The notes beneath the pieces are model-generated. The model was not told the origin of the DNA and searched no databases. It worked only from the letters and a program-made list of their open reading frames with translations. Shown piece after piece: positions 1-6,147 of a stretch of 20,096 nt of DNA. The translations under genes and the position numbers were made by a program. Within the stretch, counting starts at the first letter, position 1. The number at the start of each line of letters is the position of its first letter. The stretch comes from Nitrospirota bacterium (lineage in GTDB: Bacteria; Nitrospirota; Thermodesulfovibrionia; Thermodesulfovibrionales; JdFR-88): NCBI GenBank assembly GCA_021790695.1, contig JAJYGJ010000107.1:1-20096 (forward strand). Reading direction: 5' to 3'.

Positions 1-122
1 CCCTTAAACGTAATTTCTTGATTTTACTTGCAATCTAAAACTTTAAGATCACCATATGTTTGTTTTTTTCTTTAAAGTTTTCTTAAAAACAACACGATAA
101 AGTCTGCAAGGAGGGCTTTTAA

Positions 123-284
123 ATGAAAAAATTGGCTTTTATCCTTTTATTGCTATTAACTTCCTGCATAATCGTAATCAAGAAAAATGAGCCCCCGCCG
201 CCCCCTACTACAGCTCAGACTGTGGCCCATACTATTGAAAAAATCTTTACTAAGAGCCCGGTTTCTAATTCCACAGCGCATTGA
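123..284 (+). CDS. Small predicted lipoprotein, 53 aa, function unknown
   Basis: This short ORF reads MKKLAFILLLLLTSC and then a Pro/Thr-rich stretch. Lys2-Lys3 form the n-region and residues 4-12 a hydrophobic core. LTSC at 12-15 is a good lipobox, so Cys15 should be lipidated after signal peptidase II cleavage. The mature part is only about 39 residues and contains PPPPP at 24-28. The ATG lies 7 nt after AAGGAGGG (108-115), a strong Shine-Dalgarno, which supports real translation. No promoter is convincing in the AT-rich 1-107. The stop codon lies inside the -35 box of the next gene's promoter. I do not recognise a family. Small entericidin-like or phage-associated lipoproteins look like this, but there is no motif to assign one. 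Confidence 0.6.
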   Translation: MKKLAFILLLLLTSCIIVIKKNEPPPPPTTAQTVAHTIEKIFTKSPVSNSTAH

Positions 285-309
285 CATGCTTATTAACGGT
301 GTTTATAAT
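281..309 (+). promoter_or_regulatory. Exact-consensus sigma70 promoter for the HTH gene
   Basis: TTGACA (281-286) and TATAAT (304-309) are separated by exactly 17 nt, so both hexamers and the spacer match the sigma70 consensus. Initiation would fall near 316, about 20 nt before the ATG at 337 and just upstream of GGGAGG (325-330). A promoter this strong before a probable repressor gene suggests it is normally held down, possibly by that gene's own product. The half-sites TAAT (306-309) and ATTA (315-318) flank CAATC over the -10 and start site, but they are too short to call an operator. Confidence 0.8.
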
Positions 310-336
310 CAATCATTACAATCTGGGAGGATTGAA

Positions 337-714
337 ATGACTGAAATAGTTGCCTATCTTCAAAACGTAAAAATCCGCCTCGGAATTAAAAGCGACAGAC
401 AATTAGCTATGAAAAGTGAGATCACTCAGGCTGCTATATGCAGTATCATGGGGGGCGGCAGCGTTCCCACTGATGAAACCTGTATTAGAATTGCCCTGCT
501 TGCCGGCGATGATCCGGCCTATGTAATCGCCCTGGCCCGCAAGAGCAAGGCCAGCGAGGCCAGCCGGCCGTATTGGGATCGGATACTCAAAGTCCTTGCG
601 ACCGCGGCTGTCCTCGGTTTTTTTGCTTTAAACACGGCCCCTTTGACCGTTTCACATGCGGAGGCTTTTAACACTACTCTCACATCTCAAACGCCACTTT
701 GTATATTATGTTAA
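337..714 (+). CDS. Phage-type HTH protein with C-terminal membrane segment (DUF3693-like), 125 aa
   Basis: The reading frame extends upstream to 187, but the ATG at 337 has GGGAGG 6 nt before it and begins the recognisable domain (MTEIVAYLQNVKIRLGIKSD). Residues about 18-44 look like a lambda-repressor-type helix-turn-helix. Residues 45-85, with DETCIRIALLAGDDPAYV and a trailing Tyr-Trp-Asp-Arg-Ile, match the pattern I associate with DUF3693 proteins, common in filamentous-phage and prophage regions. A hydrophobic segment at about 84-100 is followed by a short tail ending CILC. The family normally links DNA binding to inovirus-like elements. No replication initiator or coat gene is visible here, so this may be the edge of an element or a remnant. 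Family assignment is from memory of sequence style, not a search. Confidence 0.65.
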   Translation: MTEIVAYLQNVKIRLGIKSDRQLAMKSEITQAAICSIMGGGSVPTDETCIRIALLAGDDPAYVIALARKSKASEASRPYWDRILKVLATAAVLGFFALNTAPLTVSHAEAFNTTLTSQTPLCILC

Positions 715-874
715 ATTTATACGGGAGGAATTTCCCAACCGCGGCACGGCGGCGATTGCGATTTGTTTTGTAATTATCACGGGTTATATCCGTTCCTGTA
801 AAGCCTCTTATTAATACAAACATCTTTTTTAAAGCCGGGGGTTAAGTTGAAGCGCCAGTTACCTGCTCTTCCGG

Positions 875-1465
875 TCACATATTATGGCAGACAAGGCAAA
901 GCGCGCTGCCCCTGTTGGACATGACCAGCCTCGCCCTTTCGTCATTATAGGGGTCGTGGCAGGACAGGCATGTCACCCTGCCGTTGCTTAGGACCACCCT
1001 TGTGTCCGTGATTTTCCTGAATCTGCCGTTTGTGACTTCCATGTAATAGACGTTCACCGGGTGGTCTTCGGCTCTCAACTTGAGCGCGCCCTTAAGCCCG
1101 TTGTGGCAGGAAGTGCAATTTTTTATGTCCGCCTCGATGTCCCTGGAATTTCCAATGTGCGCGGAGTTTATGACGCAGGCCATCCCCTGCGTGCAGTCGT
1201 GGCAGGTCTTGCAGAGCGCGGGCACGGGTTTTCTCAAAACGCAGGTGGCGCCCGAGCAGTCATGGCATGTCCGGCAGATCATCTTGCCCCCTGGTCCCGT
1301 CGGCCATCCGGGCGGCGTCTTGGCTGCTGCATACAATGGGTGCGACGGCAACGCCCTCGGATGGCAGCGCAGGCATTGCCCTGCCTGCACATATGCGGAG
1401 TGATTGACTGCCTGGGCTTTGCCTGTGAATGAGAAAAATATGAGAACCGCCAAAATAAGTGGCAT
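875..1465 (-). CDS. Periplasmic six-haem cytochrome c (doubled-CXXCH type), 196 aa
   Basis: An N-terminal signal peptide (MPLILAVLIFFSFTGKAQA, residues 1-19) precedes six CXXCH haem-binding motifs at about residues 31-35, 64-68, 85-89, 117-121, 166-170 and 190-194. The last two are paired in the doubled-CXXCH arrangement, with CLSCHDPYNDERARL. Extra Cys residues follow haems 2 and 3 (CHDCSGATC and CHDCTQGMAC). The frame also has a GTG three codons upstream, but that GTG lies inside the Shine-Dalgarno (AAGAGGTG, 1479-1472). The ATG at 1465 is 6 nt from it and is the better start. The likely role is electron transfer in the periplasm. The gene is alone on this strand, convergent with the HTH gene, so a specific redox partner cannot be named. 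Confidence 0.9.
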   Translation of the reverse strand: MPLILAVLIFFSFTGKAQAVNHSAYVQAGQCLRCHPRALPSHPLYAAAKTPPGWPTGPGGKMICRTCHDCSGATCVLRKPVPALCKTCHDCTQGMACVINSAHIGNSRDIEADIKNCTSCHNGLKGALKLRAEDHPVNVYYMEVTNGRFRKITDTRVVLSNGRVTCLSCHDPYNDERARLVMSNRGSALCLVCHNM

Positions 1466-1807
1466 ATGTGTCACCTCTTATTCCAGTTTTATGCATCTGC
1501 CGGCCTGCGGTAGTCTTTGACTGCCAGTTTGATATTCTTAAGGTGGAATTCTTGATATCCGGCGGAAATCCGCCCTCCCGGTTACAGATTTACCACCTGT
1601 GGTATGTATTGTCAAGCCTGCTTGAAACCCCAGGTTGCTTTTGGGGATCAGACCGCTTCCAGGGGCTGGGGCCCCCAGTGAAAAACAATGCGGAATCGGG
1701 GTAAAATAAAGATGCGGCTTTATGATATATTATCAAGACCTGTTAAAGGTGTCTCCTTACCCGTTGCATCATAGAAGGTCTTTGATTTTCCGGATGGAGG
1801 GACTGTT
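1466..1807. other. Divergent intergenic region with a run of short inverted repeats
   Basis: This 342-base gap separates the cytochrome (minus) from hslV (plus) and should hold both promoters; I see no convincing one. It contains four compact inverted repeats in a row: GGCGGA-AA-TCCGCC (1561-1574), TACCAC-CT-GTGGTA (1591-1604), CCCCA with TGGGG (1628-1646), and CTGGGG-C-CCCCAG (1666-1678). None has a following T-run, so they are not standard terminators. The ORFs crossing the gap lack a good ribosome site and coding character. Confidence 0.5.
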
Positions 1808-2335
1808 TTGTTTAAGGGCACAACTGTAGTATGCGTCCGGCGCGGCGCGAAGGTCTGCATCGGCTGTGACGGGCAGATAACGCTCGGCGATACGGTGCTG
1901 AAGCACAATGCAAGGAAGATACGGAAGCTTTACGACAACCGCATCCTGGCCGGTTTTGCGGGCGCCACTGCCGACGCCCTCACCCTCTTTGAGAAGTTCG
2001 AGGAGAAGGTACAGGCGCAGAGGGGAAATATCGTCAGGTCGGCCGTCGACCTCGCGAAGGACTGGCGGACGGACCGCGTGCTGAGGCGGCTGGAGGCCCT
2101 GCTCATAGTTGCGGACGCGGAGCACACGTTTATACTCTCGGGCACCGGCGATGTGATAGAGCCGGAGCTTGGGATAGCCTCGATCGGCTCCGGCGGGACC
2201 TATGCGAAGGCCGCGGCCCAGGCCCTCCTGGAAAGCACGGAGCTTGCGGCAAGGGATATAGTCGAAAAATCGATGAGGATAGCCGCCTCGATCTGCGTAT
2301 ATACAAACGACCAGATACTGATTGAGGAACTCTGA
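1808..2335 (+). CDS. hslV: ATP-dependent protease proteolytic subunit HslV (ClpQ), 175 aa
   Basis: HslV is the threonine peptidase of the bacterial HslVU proteasome-like complex; HslU unfolds substrates and feeds them in. The product reads MFKG-TTVVCVRRG. Removal of MFKG exposes catalytic Thr5 (mature Thr1). The proteasomal Asp17 and Lys33 equivalents are Asp21 and Lys37. Gly-rich segments such as LAGFAGATADALTLFEKFE and SIGSGGTYA are typical. The start is TTG, 6 nt after GGAGGG (1796-1801). One oddity: the usual AGDGQ is GCDGQ here, a Cys directly before the conserved Asp. Length matches the family. The stop is one nucleotide before the hslU ATG, so the two are translationally linked. Confidence 0.95.
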   Translation: MFKGTTVVCVRRGAKVCIGCDGQITLGDTVLKHNARKIRKLYDNRILAGFAGATADALTLFEKFEEKVQAQRGNIVRSAVDLAKDWRTDRVLRRLEALLIVADAEHTFILSGTGDVIEPELGIASIGSGGTYAKAAAQALLESTELAARDIVEKSMRIAASICVYTNDQILIEEL

Positions 2336-2336
2336 G

Positions 2337-3677
2337 ATGGACGATCTGACGCCGAGGGCGATTGTCGAGGCGCTGAACAAGTACATCATCGGCCAGGACA
2401 AGGCGAAGCGCGCGGTCGCGATAGCGCTCAGAAACAGGTGGCGCAGACAGCGGCTCTCCCCGGAGCTGAAGGACGAGGTGCTGCCCAAGAACATCATCAT
2501 GATAGGGCCCACGGGTGTTGGCAAGACCGAGATCGCCAGGCGGCTGGCCAGGCTTGTAAACGCGCCCTTCATCAAGGTGGAGGCGTCAAAATTCACCGAG
2601 GTCGGCTACGTGGGCCGCGACGTGGAATCCATGGTCAGGGACCTGACCGAGACCTCCCTGAACATGGTGCGCACGGAGCACTTGCAGAAGGTAATGGAAC
2701 GCGCGCGCCAGCTCGCCGAAGACAGGCTCATCGATATACTGCTGCCCCTTGCCAGGGGCCTGCGCGGGGCCCCCGTGAGCGATGAGGAAAGAAAAAAACA
2801 CAGGGAGACCAAGGACAAGCTCCGCTCACAGCTGAGGGATGGCAAGCTGGACGACAGATACGTGGAGATAGAAGTGCGTGAAAGGACCATGCCCTTCGGG
2901 ATCGTCTCCAACGTGGGCCTCGAGGAGCTCGAGGTCAACCTCAAAGATATGCTGGGAAGCTTCCTGCCCGAAAAGACCAAAAAGAGGAAGGTCAAGGTGG
3001 CCGAGGCGCTGGACATACTCGCCGACGAAGAGGCAAACAAACTCATCGACATGGACAAGGTGAACCGGGAAGCGGTGGAAAGGACGGAGCAGTCCGGCAT
3101 CATCTTTATCGATGAGATAGACAAGATAGCCGCAAAAGGCGCCGGGTACGGGCCGGACGTCTCGCGCGAGGGCGTCCAGAGGGACCTGCTGCCCGTGGTA
3201 GAGGGTTCGACTGTCAGCACCAAGTATGGCCCGGTGAAGACGGAGCACATACTGTTTATCGCGGCCGGCGCCTTCCATACCGCGAAACCCTCCGATCTGA
3301 TCCCGGAACTGCAGGGCCGGTTCCCCATAAGGGTGGAGCTCGATTCCCTTGAAAAGAGCGATTTCATAAGGATTCTCAGGGAGCCGCATAACGCCCTTCT
3401 GAAGCAGTATGCCGCCCTTCTGGCCACGGAGAGCATAGAGCTGGAATTCAAGGACGACGCCGTCGACGAGATTGCCGGGATCGCGGCCTCGGTCAACGAA
3501 AAGACGGAAAACATAGGGGCGAGGCGTCTCCATACGGTCCTGGAAAAGCTGCTTGAGGACATCTCCTTCGAGGCCCCGGAAAAACAGAAAGGCTCGCTCG
3601 TCATAGACAAGCCGTATGTCGATGAAAGACTCGCTGAAATCGTGGAAGATGAGGACCTCAGCCGTTACATACTTTAG
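2337..3677 (+). CDS. hslU: ATP-dependent protease ATPase subunit HslU (ClpY), 446 aa
   Basis: HslU is the AAA+ unfoldase that partners HslV in the cytoplasm. Visible motifs: Walker A GPTGVGKT (57-64), pore loop GYVGRD (90-95), Walker B IIFIDE (255-260), a sensor-1 region FIAAGAFH (307-314), the probable arginine finger Arg328 in QGRFPIR, sensor 2 GARRLHT (394-400), and the C-terminal EDLSRYIL that docks into HslV. The charged I-domain lies between the Walker motifs (about 110-240). The start is the ATG at 2337, with GAGGAA (2324-2329) 7 nt upstream inside the end of hslV. An in-frame TTG at 2322 is less likely. Length is close to E. coli HslU (443). The downstream lipoprotein gene overlaps its 3' end. 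Confidence 0.97.
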   Translation: MDDLTPRAIVEALNKYIIGQDKAKRAVAIALRNRWRRQRLSPELKDEVLPKNIIMIGPTGVGKTEIARRLARLVNAPFIKVEASKFTEVGYVGRDVESMVRDLTETSLNMVRTEHLQKVMERARQLAEDRLIDILLPLARGLRGAPVSDEERKKHRETKDKLRSQLRDGKLDDRYVEIEVRERTMPFGIVSNVGLEELEVNLKDMLGSFLPEKTKKRKVKVAEALDILADEEANKLIDMDKVNREAVERTEQSGIIFIDEIDKIAAKGAGYGPDVSREGVQRDLLPVVEGSTVSTKYGPVKTEHILFIAAGAFHTAKPSDLIPELQGRFPIRVELDSLEKSDFIRILREPHNALLKQYAALLATESIELEFKDDAVDEIAGIAASVNEKTENIGARRLHTVLEKLLEDISFEAPEKQKGSLVIDKPYVDERLAEIVEDEDLSRYIL

Positions 3678-4350
3678 AGCCGCAAAGGCCTTCCCGCTTC
3701 TGCTCATCGCTGTCGCCCTCCTCATCATCAACGGCTGCGCTACAGTCACGTCGAAAAAGCCTCCCGGCGGAGGCGGCGTCTGCATGGCAAGCTGGTACGG
3801 CCCTGAATTCATCGGGCAACCCACCGCTTCCGGCAGGACATACAGGAAGAATGACAGGACCGCGGCCAACCCGACCCTCCCCTTCGGCACGATTCTCAAG
3901 GTCACAAATCTTTCAAGCGGCGCTTCGACCACCGTCACGGTGAACGACAGGGGCCCATTCAAGCGCGGCAGATGCCTGGACCTCTCCTATCAGGCCGCGC
4001 TCGACATCGGCCTCGTAGGGCAGGGCTCCGGGTGGGTGAGCTTTCAGATAATCGGCAGGGACCCTTCCTATGTAAAATCCATTCTCAATGGAGCGTGGTC
4101 GGGCCCGGGCCCCTATACTATTCAGGTGGCCTCCTTCGAGGTGCTTTCAAACGCGCTCAGGCTGAGGTCTATACTGGAGCTGAATTACGACGATGTCTAC
4201 CTGAGCAAGGTATCGGGCAGCGGCGGCAGGCCGCTCTACAGGATCAATATCGGCAAGTTCCGCGATGAAAAGGCCGCCGGCCTCGTGGCGGCGAAGCTCG
4301 CCGCCGAGGGCTATGGCGTGATGATTACTCAATATAACAGCTATTTCTGA
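3649..4350 (+). CDS. RlpA-like lipoprotein: double-psi beta-barrel plus SPOR domain, 233 aa
   Basis: A hydrophobic signal segment (residues 15-28) ends in lipobox INGC with Cys30, so this should be a lipoprotein. Residues about 44-135 form the RlpA double-psi beta-barrel: ASWYGPEF, TASGRTY, TLPFGT, NDRGPF, GRCLDLS. Residues about 154-232 are a SPOR domain that binds denuded septal peptidoglycan. RlpA enzymes are septal lytic transglycosylases. In Pseudomonas RlpA, a His before TLPFGT and the Asp of NDRGPF are, as I recall, needed for activity. Here the Asp is kept (Asp100) but the His position is Asn74 (codon AAC), so activity is doubtful. The start is uncertain: ATGs at 3616, 3622 and 3649 are in frame, none with a strong RBS. 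The gene overlaps hslU by 29 bases and is probably coupled to it. A weak 5-bp hairpin follows at 4360-4377. Confidence 0.85.
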   Translation: MRTSAVTYFRAAKAFPLLLIAVALLIINGCATVTSKKPPGGGGVCMASWYGPEFIGQPTASGRTYRKNDRTAANPTLPFGTILKVTNLSSGASTTVTVNDRGPFKRGRCLDLSYQAALDIGLVGQGSGWVSFQIIGRDPSYVKSILNGAWSGPGPYTIQVASFEVLSNALRLRSILELNYDDVYLSKVSGSGGRPLYRINIGKFRDEKAAGLVAAKLAAEGYGVMITQYNSYF

Positions 4351-4394
4351 GCCCCGCAGACCGCCTCCTTTCGCGGTTAAAATTCCCTTTTCCA

Positions 4395-4423
4395 TTGACT
4401 CTTGGCCGGCCTCCGGGTTTAAA
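4395..4423 (+). promoter_or_regulatory. Candidate sigma70 promoter for the secreted-protein/barrel pair
   Basis: TTGACT (4395-4400), 17 nt, then TTTAAA (4418-4423): five of six and four of six consensus matches. It lies in the gap after the RlpA-like gene. Transcripts from it would carry the nested hairpin at 4510-4542 in a leader of roughly 120 nt. Confidence 0.45.
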
Positions 4424-4509
4424 TGTATAACGAGCGTATTACACGTAGATAAAAACTTGCCACGGGGTCAAACGGGCGAATGTGATGAAAAATTTCCTTA
4501 CATTAGATT

Positions 4510-4542
4510 CCCCGCGGGGGGACTGGTCCCCTTGCCGCGGGG
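4510..4542 (+). promoter_or_regulatory. Nested inverted repeat over the ribosome-binding site
   Basis: CCCCGCGG (4510-4517) pairs with CCGCGGGG (4535-4542). Inside it GGGGAC (4518-4523) pairs with GTCCCC (4526-4531) around a TG loop, leaving only a TTG bulge. The RNA would form a 14-bp, mostly GC hairpin. Its 3' strand contains most of GGGGAAG (4539-4545), the only Shine-Dalgarno-like sequence for the GTG at 4553, so the hairpin could hide the ribosome site. No T-run follows, so it is not a classic terminator. The core GGACTGGTCC also occurs in the hisF palindrome. Confidence 0.55.
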
Positions 4543-4552
4543 AAGATCAATA

Positions 4553-4849
4553 GTGCGCATGGGGAAGCTCTTCGCGCTTCTTTTACTCGGTGCGGTCTTT
4601 ATGAAACTCTACCCCCTGGGTTTCGTCGCTCCGGTTGCAGGCGGAAAGGCCTTTTTGCAGCTCGACGTCTGCCACGCTAACGACGTTGGCTCCCCCGGCG
4701 GCATGGTCTGTATACCCGCGAGCGCCCCTCCGGGGCTCTTGCTTGTCTTTTTATGCTTTTTTCGACGCTTAACTTCCTTCCAAGAGGCCTCGATAATATC
4801 CGCACGAAAAATGAAACCTCCCAGATCCGCTTCCGCCGTCGTTTTTTAA
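4553..4849 (+). CDS. Small secreted or membrane hypothetical protein with DVCH motif, 98 aa
   Basis: Starting at GTG (4553), 7 nt after GGGGAAG, the product has a hydrophobic N-terminus (MRMGKLFALLLLGAVFMKL), which is a signal peptide or anchor. It continues with LQLDVCHANDVG, a second Cys in MVCIPASAPPG (about 57-67), and a second hydrophobic stretch LLLVFLCFF (about 68-76) before a basic tail. I do not know a named domain. The layout resembles small Cys/His-containing exported proteins found beside metal-related outer-membrane genes, which fits the Met-rich barrel 48 nt downstream. A metal role is inference only. The frame is open upstream to 4457, but that region is the hairpin leader. Alternative: an ATG start at 4559. 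Confidence 0.55.
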   Translation: MRMGKLFALLLLGAVFMKLYPLGFVAPVAGGKAFLQLDVCHANDVGSPGGMVCIPASAPPGLLLVFLCFFRRLTSFQEASIISARKMKPPRSASAVVF

Positions 4850-4897
4850 GTTTTAAAGGCAAAATCCGACAAAAAAATACGGGAGGTCTTTGCAATC

Positions 4898-5953
4898 ATG
4901 GACAGGTGTGTTACATTTTTGCGTCTTTTTGTGTCTTCGTTTTCATTTTTGCTCATCCTGCACTTCGCCTCCGCAGATGCCTTCGGGGCCGGCCTTTGCT
5001 GTCAATTGGCGGGCGGGGTTGAGGAGAACGTAAACGGCGCTTACGCGCCGGGCGCGCATGAGCTGACCGCCGTGCTGGAGTGGAGTTTCAGCGACATGGA
5101 CAAACTCATGCAAGGGACACGCGAAACATCCGCGTCCGATGTCGCCGCGCAGGGCAGATATATGACCATCCCCACCCATATGGAGATGACCAGGTATACC
5201 CTGAGCCTCGCCTACGGCATCACGCCGAGGCTGAAAGTCATAGCCTCCATACCCTATGTCAGAAACACCATGGACATGGATATGGTCATGACAGACGGTA
5301 TGGGCATGCAAATGCTTGAGCCGATGTCGATGGAGCCTGTAAGCGGCCTGGGCGATGTCACCCTGACGGCGCTCTACCGCGTCTACACCAACAGGCGGAT
5401 AAGGCCCAACGCGGCGCTTACCCTTGGCTTGGGCGTAAAGACGCCGACCGGCTCCTATACCAAAAAGGACCCGGCCGAGGGGACCCCGACCGGGTTTGTC
5501 CATGCCCACATGCAGCCGGGGACCGGCTCATGGGACCCCATAGTCTCACTCGCATATACCAGGCTCATGAACCCGTGGCTCCTCGGCGCGGACGTCAACT
5601 ACCAGGTGGCCACCAGGAACGATGAGGGCTATAAATTCGGCGACACGTTCACGTCGGACCTCTCGGCCAAGTACGGAGTGCTGCCCTTCCTGAACCTGAC
5701 CGGCCAGCTTACATATCTGCACAGCGGGCGCGCAACCGATGATATGGGCCGCTACACGAACCTGACCAGCGTCTTCGACGACCCGGCAAACACGGGAGAA
5801 GACAGCCTATGGGCGGCCCCCGGATTTGAATTCGTCCCCCTCTACAACGCCGGGCTCACCTTCAAGGCCCAGTTGCCCCTCTGGCAGAGGGTAAACGGCA
5901 CGCAGCTCGTCTCCACCTACAGGCTGGTAACCGCCGTCTATTACACCTTTTGA
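4898..5953 (+). CDS. Outer-membrane beta-barrel (MetA-pathway/transporter-like family), Met-rich loop, 351 aa
   Basis: A signal peptide (hydrophobic residues about 10-24; cleavage likely near ASA-26 or FGA-31) precedes alternating beta-strand sequence running to a C-terminal TAVYYTF. The terminal Phe is the usual BAM recognition signature of outer-membrane barrels. The pattern (ELTAVLEWSFSD, YTLSLAYGITPRLKVIASIPYV, GDVTLTALYRVY, LTLGLGVKTPTG, DPIVSLAYTRL) resembles the phenol-degradation MetA-like barrel family that annotation pipelines call 'transporter'. Residues 125-145 contain nine methionines, often every second residue, suggesting a soft-metal (Cu(I) or Ag) ligand loop. GGGAGG (4881-4886) lies 11 nt before the ATG. 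It probably forms an operon with the small DVCH protein. The substrate is unproven. Confidence 0.75.
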   Translation: MDRCVTFLRLFVSSFSFLLILHFASADAFGAGLCCQLAGGVEENVNGAYAPGAHELTAVLEWSFSDMDKLMQGTRETSASDVAAQGRYMTIPTHMEMTRYTLSLAYGITPRLKVIASIPYVRNTMDMDMVMTDGMGMQMLEPMSMEPVSGLGDVTLTALYRVYTNRRIRPNAALTLGLGVKTPTGSYTKKDPAEGTPTGFVHAHMQPGTGSWDPIVSLAYTRLMNPWLLGADVNYQVATRNDEGYKFGDTFTSDLSAKYGVLPFLNLTGQLTYLHSGRATDDMGRYTNLTSVFDDPANTGEDSLWAAPGFEFVPLYNAGLTFKAQLPLWQRVNGTQLVSTYRLVTAVYYTF

Positions 5954-5977
5954 TTTTTTGTTTTTTGGGCCGGAAGC

Positions 5978-6005
5978 TTGACATCCCGGATGTACCTGAT
6001 AGCAT
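5978..6005 (+). promoter_or_regulatory. Candidate promoter for the peptide/radical SAM unit
   Basis: A perfect TTGACA (5978-5983), 16 nt, then TAGCAT (6000-6005, four of six). The start would be near 6012, giving a leader of about 25 nt that contains GGAGGTG (6024-6030) before the GTG at 6037. It suggests the pair is transcribed independently of the barrel gene. Confidence 0.55.
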
Positions 6006-6036
6006 TTTAAAAACCACAGGGAAGGAGGTGACAGGG

Positions 6037-6147
6037 GTGAAGAAAGTGAAGGCGCTTGACAGCAGGACGCTTGAAAAAGAGGCTATCTTCTGGGGCAATT
6101 TGAAGAGGCAACTCAAGGAAAATCCCGTGAAGATATGCCGCAAATGA
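6037..6147 (+). CDS. 36-aa peptide overlapping a radical SAM gene; candidate precursor peptide
   Basis: GTG at 6037 follows GGAGGTG (6024-6030) by 6 nt, one of the best ribosome sites in the window, and a TTGACA promoter lies just upstream. The product starts MKKVKALDSRTLEKEAIF, then WGNLKRQLKENPVKICRK. It is basic, helical-looking, with one Trp (19) and one Cys near the end (34), and no signal peptide. It overlaps the radical SAM gene by 13 bases (or 4 if that gene starts at 6144), so the two are co-translated. Peptides of this size beside SPASM-type radical SAM enzymes are often modification substrates or their leaders (compare PqqA). I recognise no known precursor family and see no leader-cleavage motif. 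A regulatory leader ORF is the alternative. Confidence 0.6.
   Translation: MKKVKALDSRTLEKEAIFWGNLKRQLKENPVKICRK

Noticed and set aside
187..336. Upstream extension of the HTH gene to 187
   Set aside because: It overlaps the lipoprotein frame and the strong promoter, lacks a ribosome site, and adds a basic low-information segment; the ATG at 337 has a good RBS.
1481..1560. Sigma54-type promoter (GG/GC pair) upstream of the cytochrome
   Set aside because: TGGCA is present on the minus strand, but the -12 GC is not at the required 10-base spacing.
1769..2596. 275-residue ORF antisense to hslV and the start of hslU
   Set aside because: Spans two recognised genes on the other strand and shows no family features.
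2606..3610. 334-residue ORF antisense to hslU
   Set aside because: Ser-rich shadow translation of a GC-rich gene; hslU is unambiguous and the antisense frame has no RBS or domain.
4101..4112. GGGCCCGGGCCC palindrome in the RlpA-like gene
   Set aside because: Encodes the normal Gly-Pro linker before the SPOR domain; probably a codon-composition effect.
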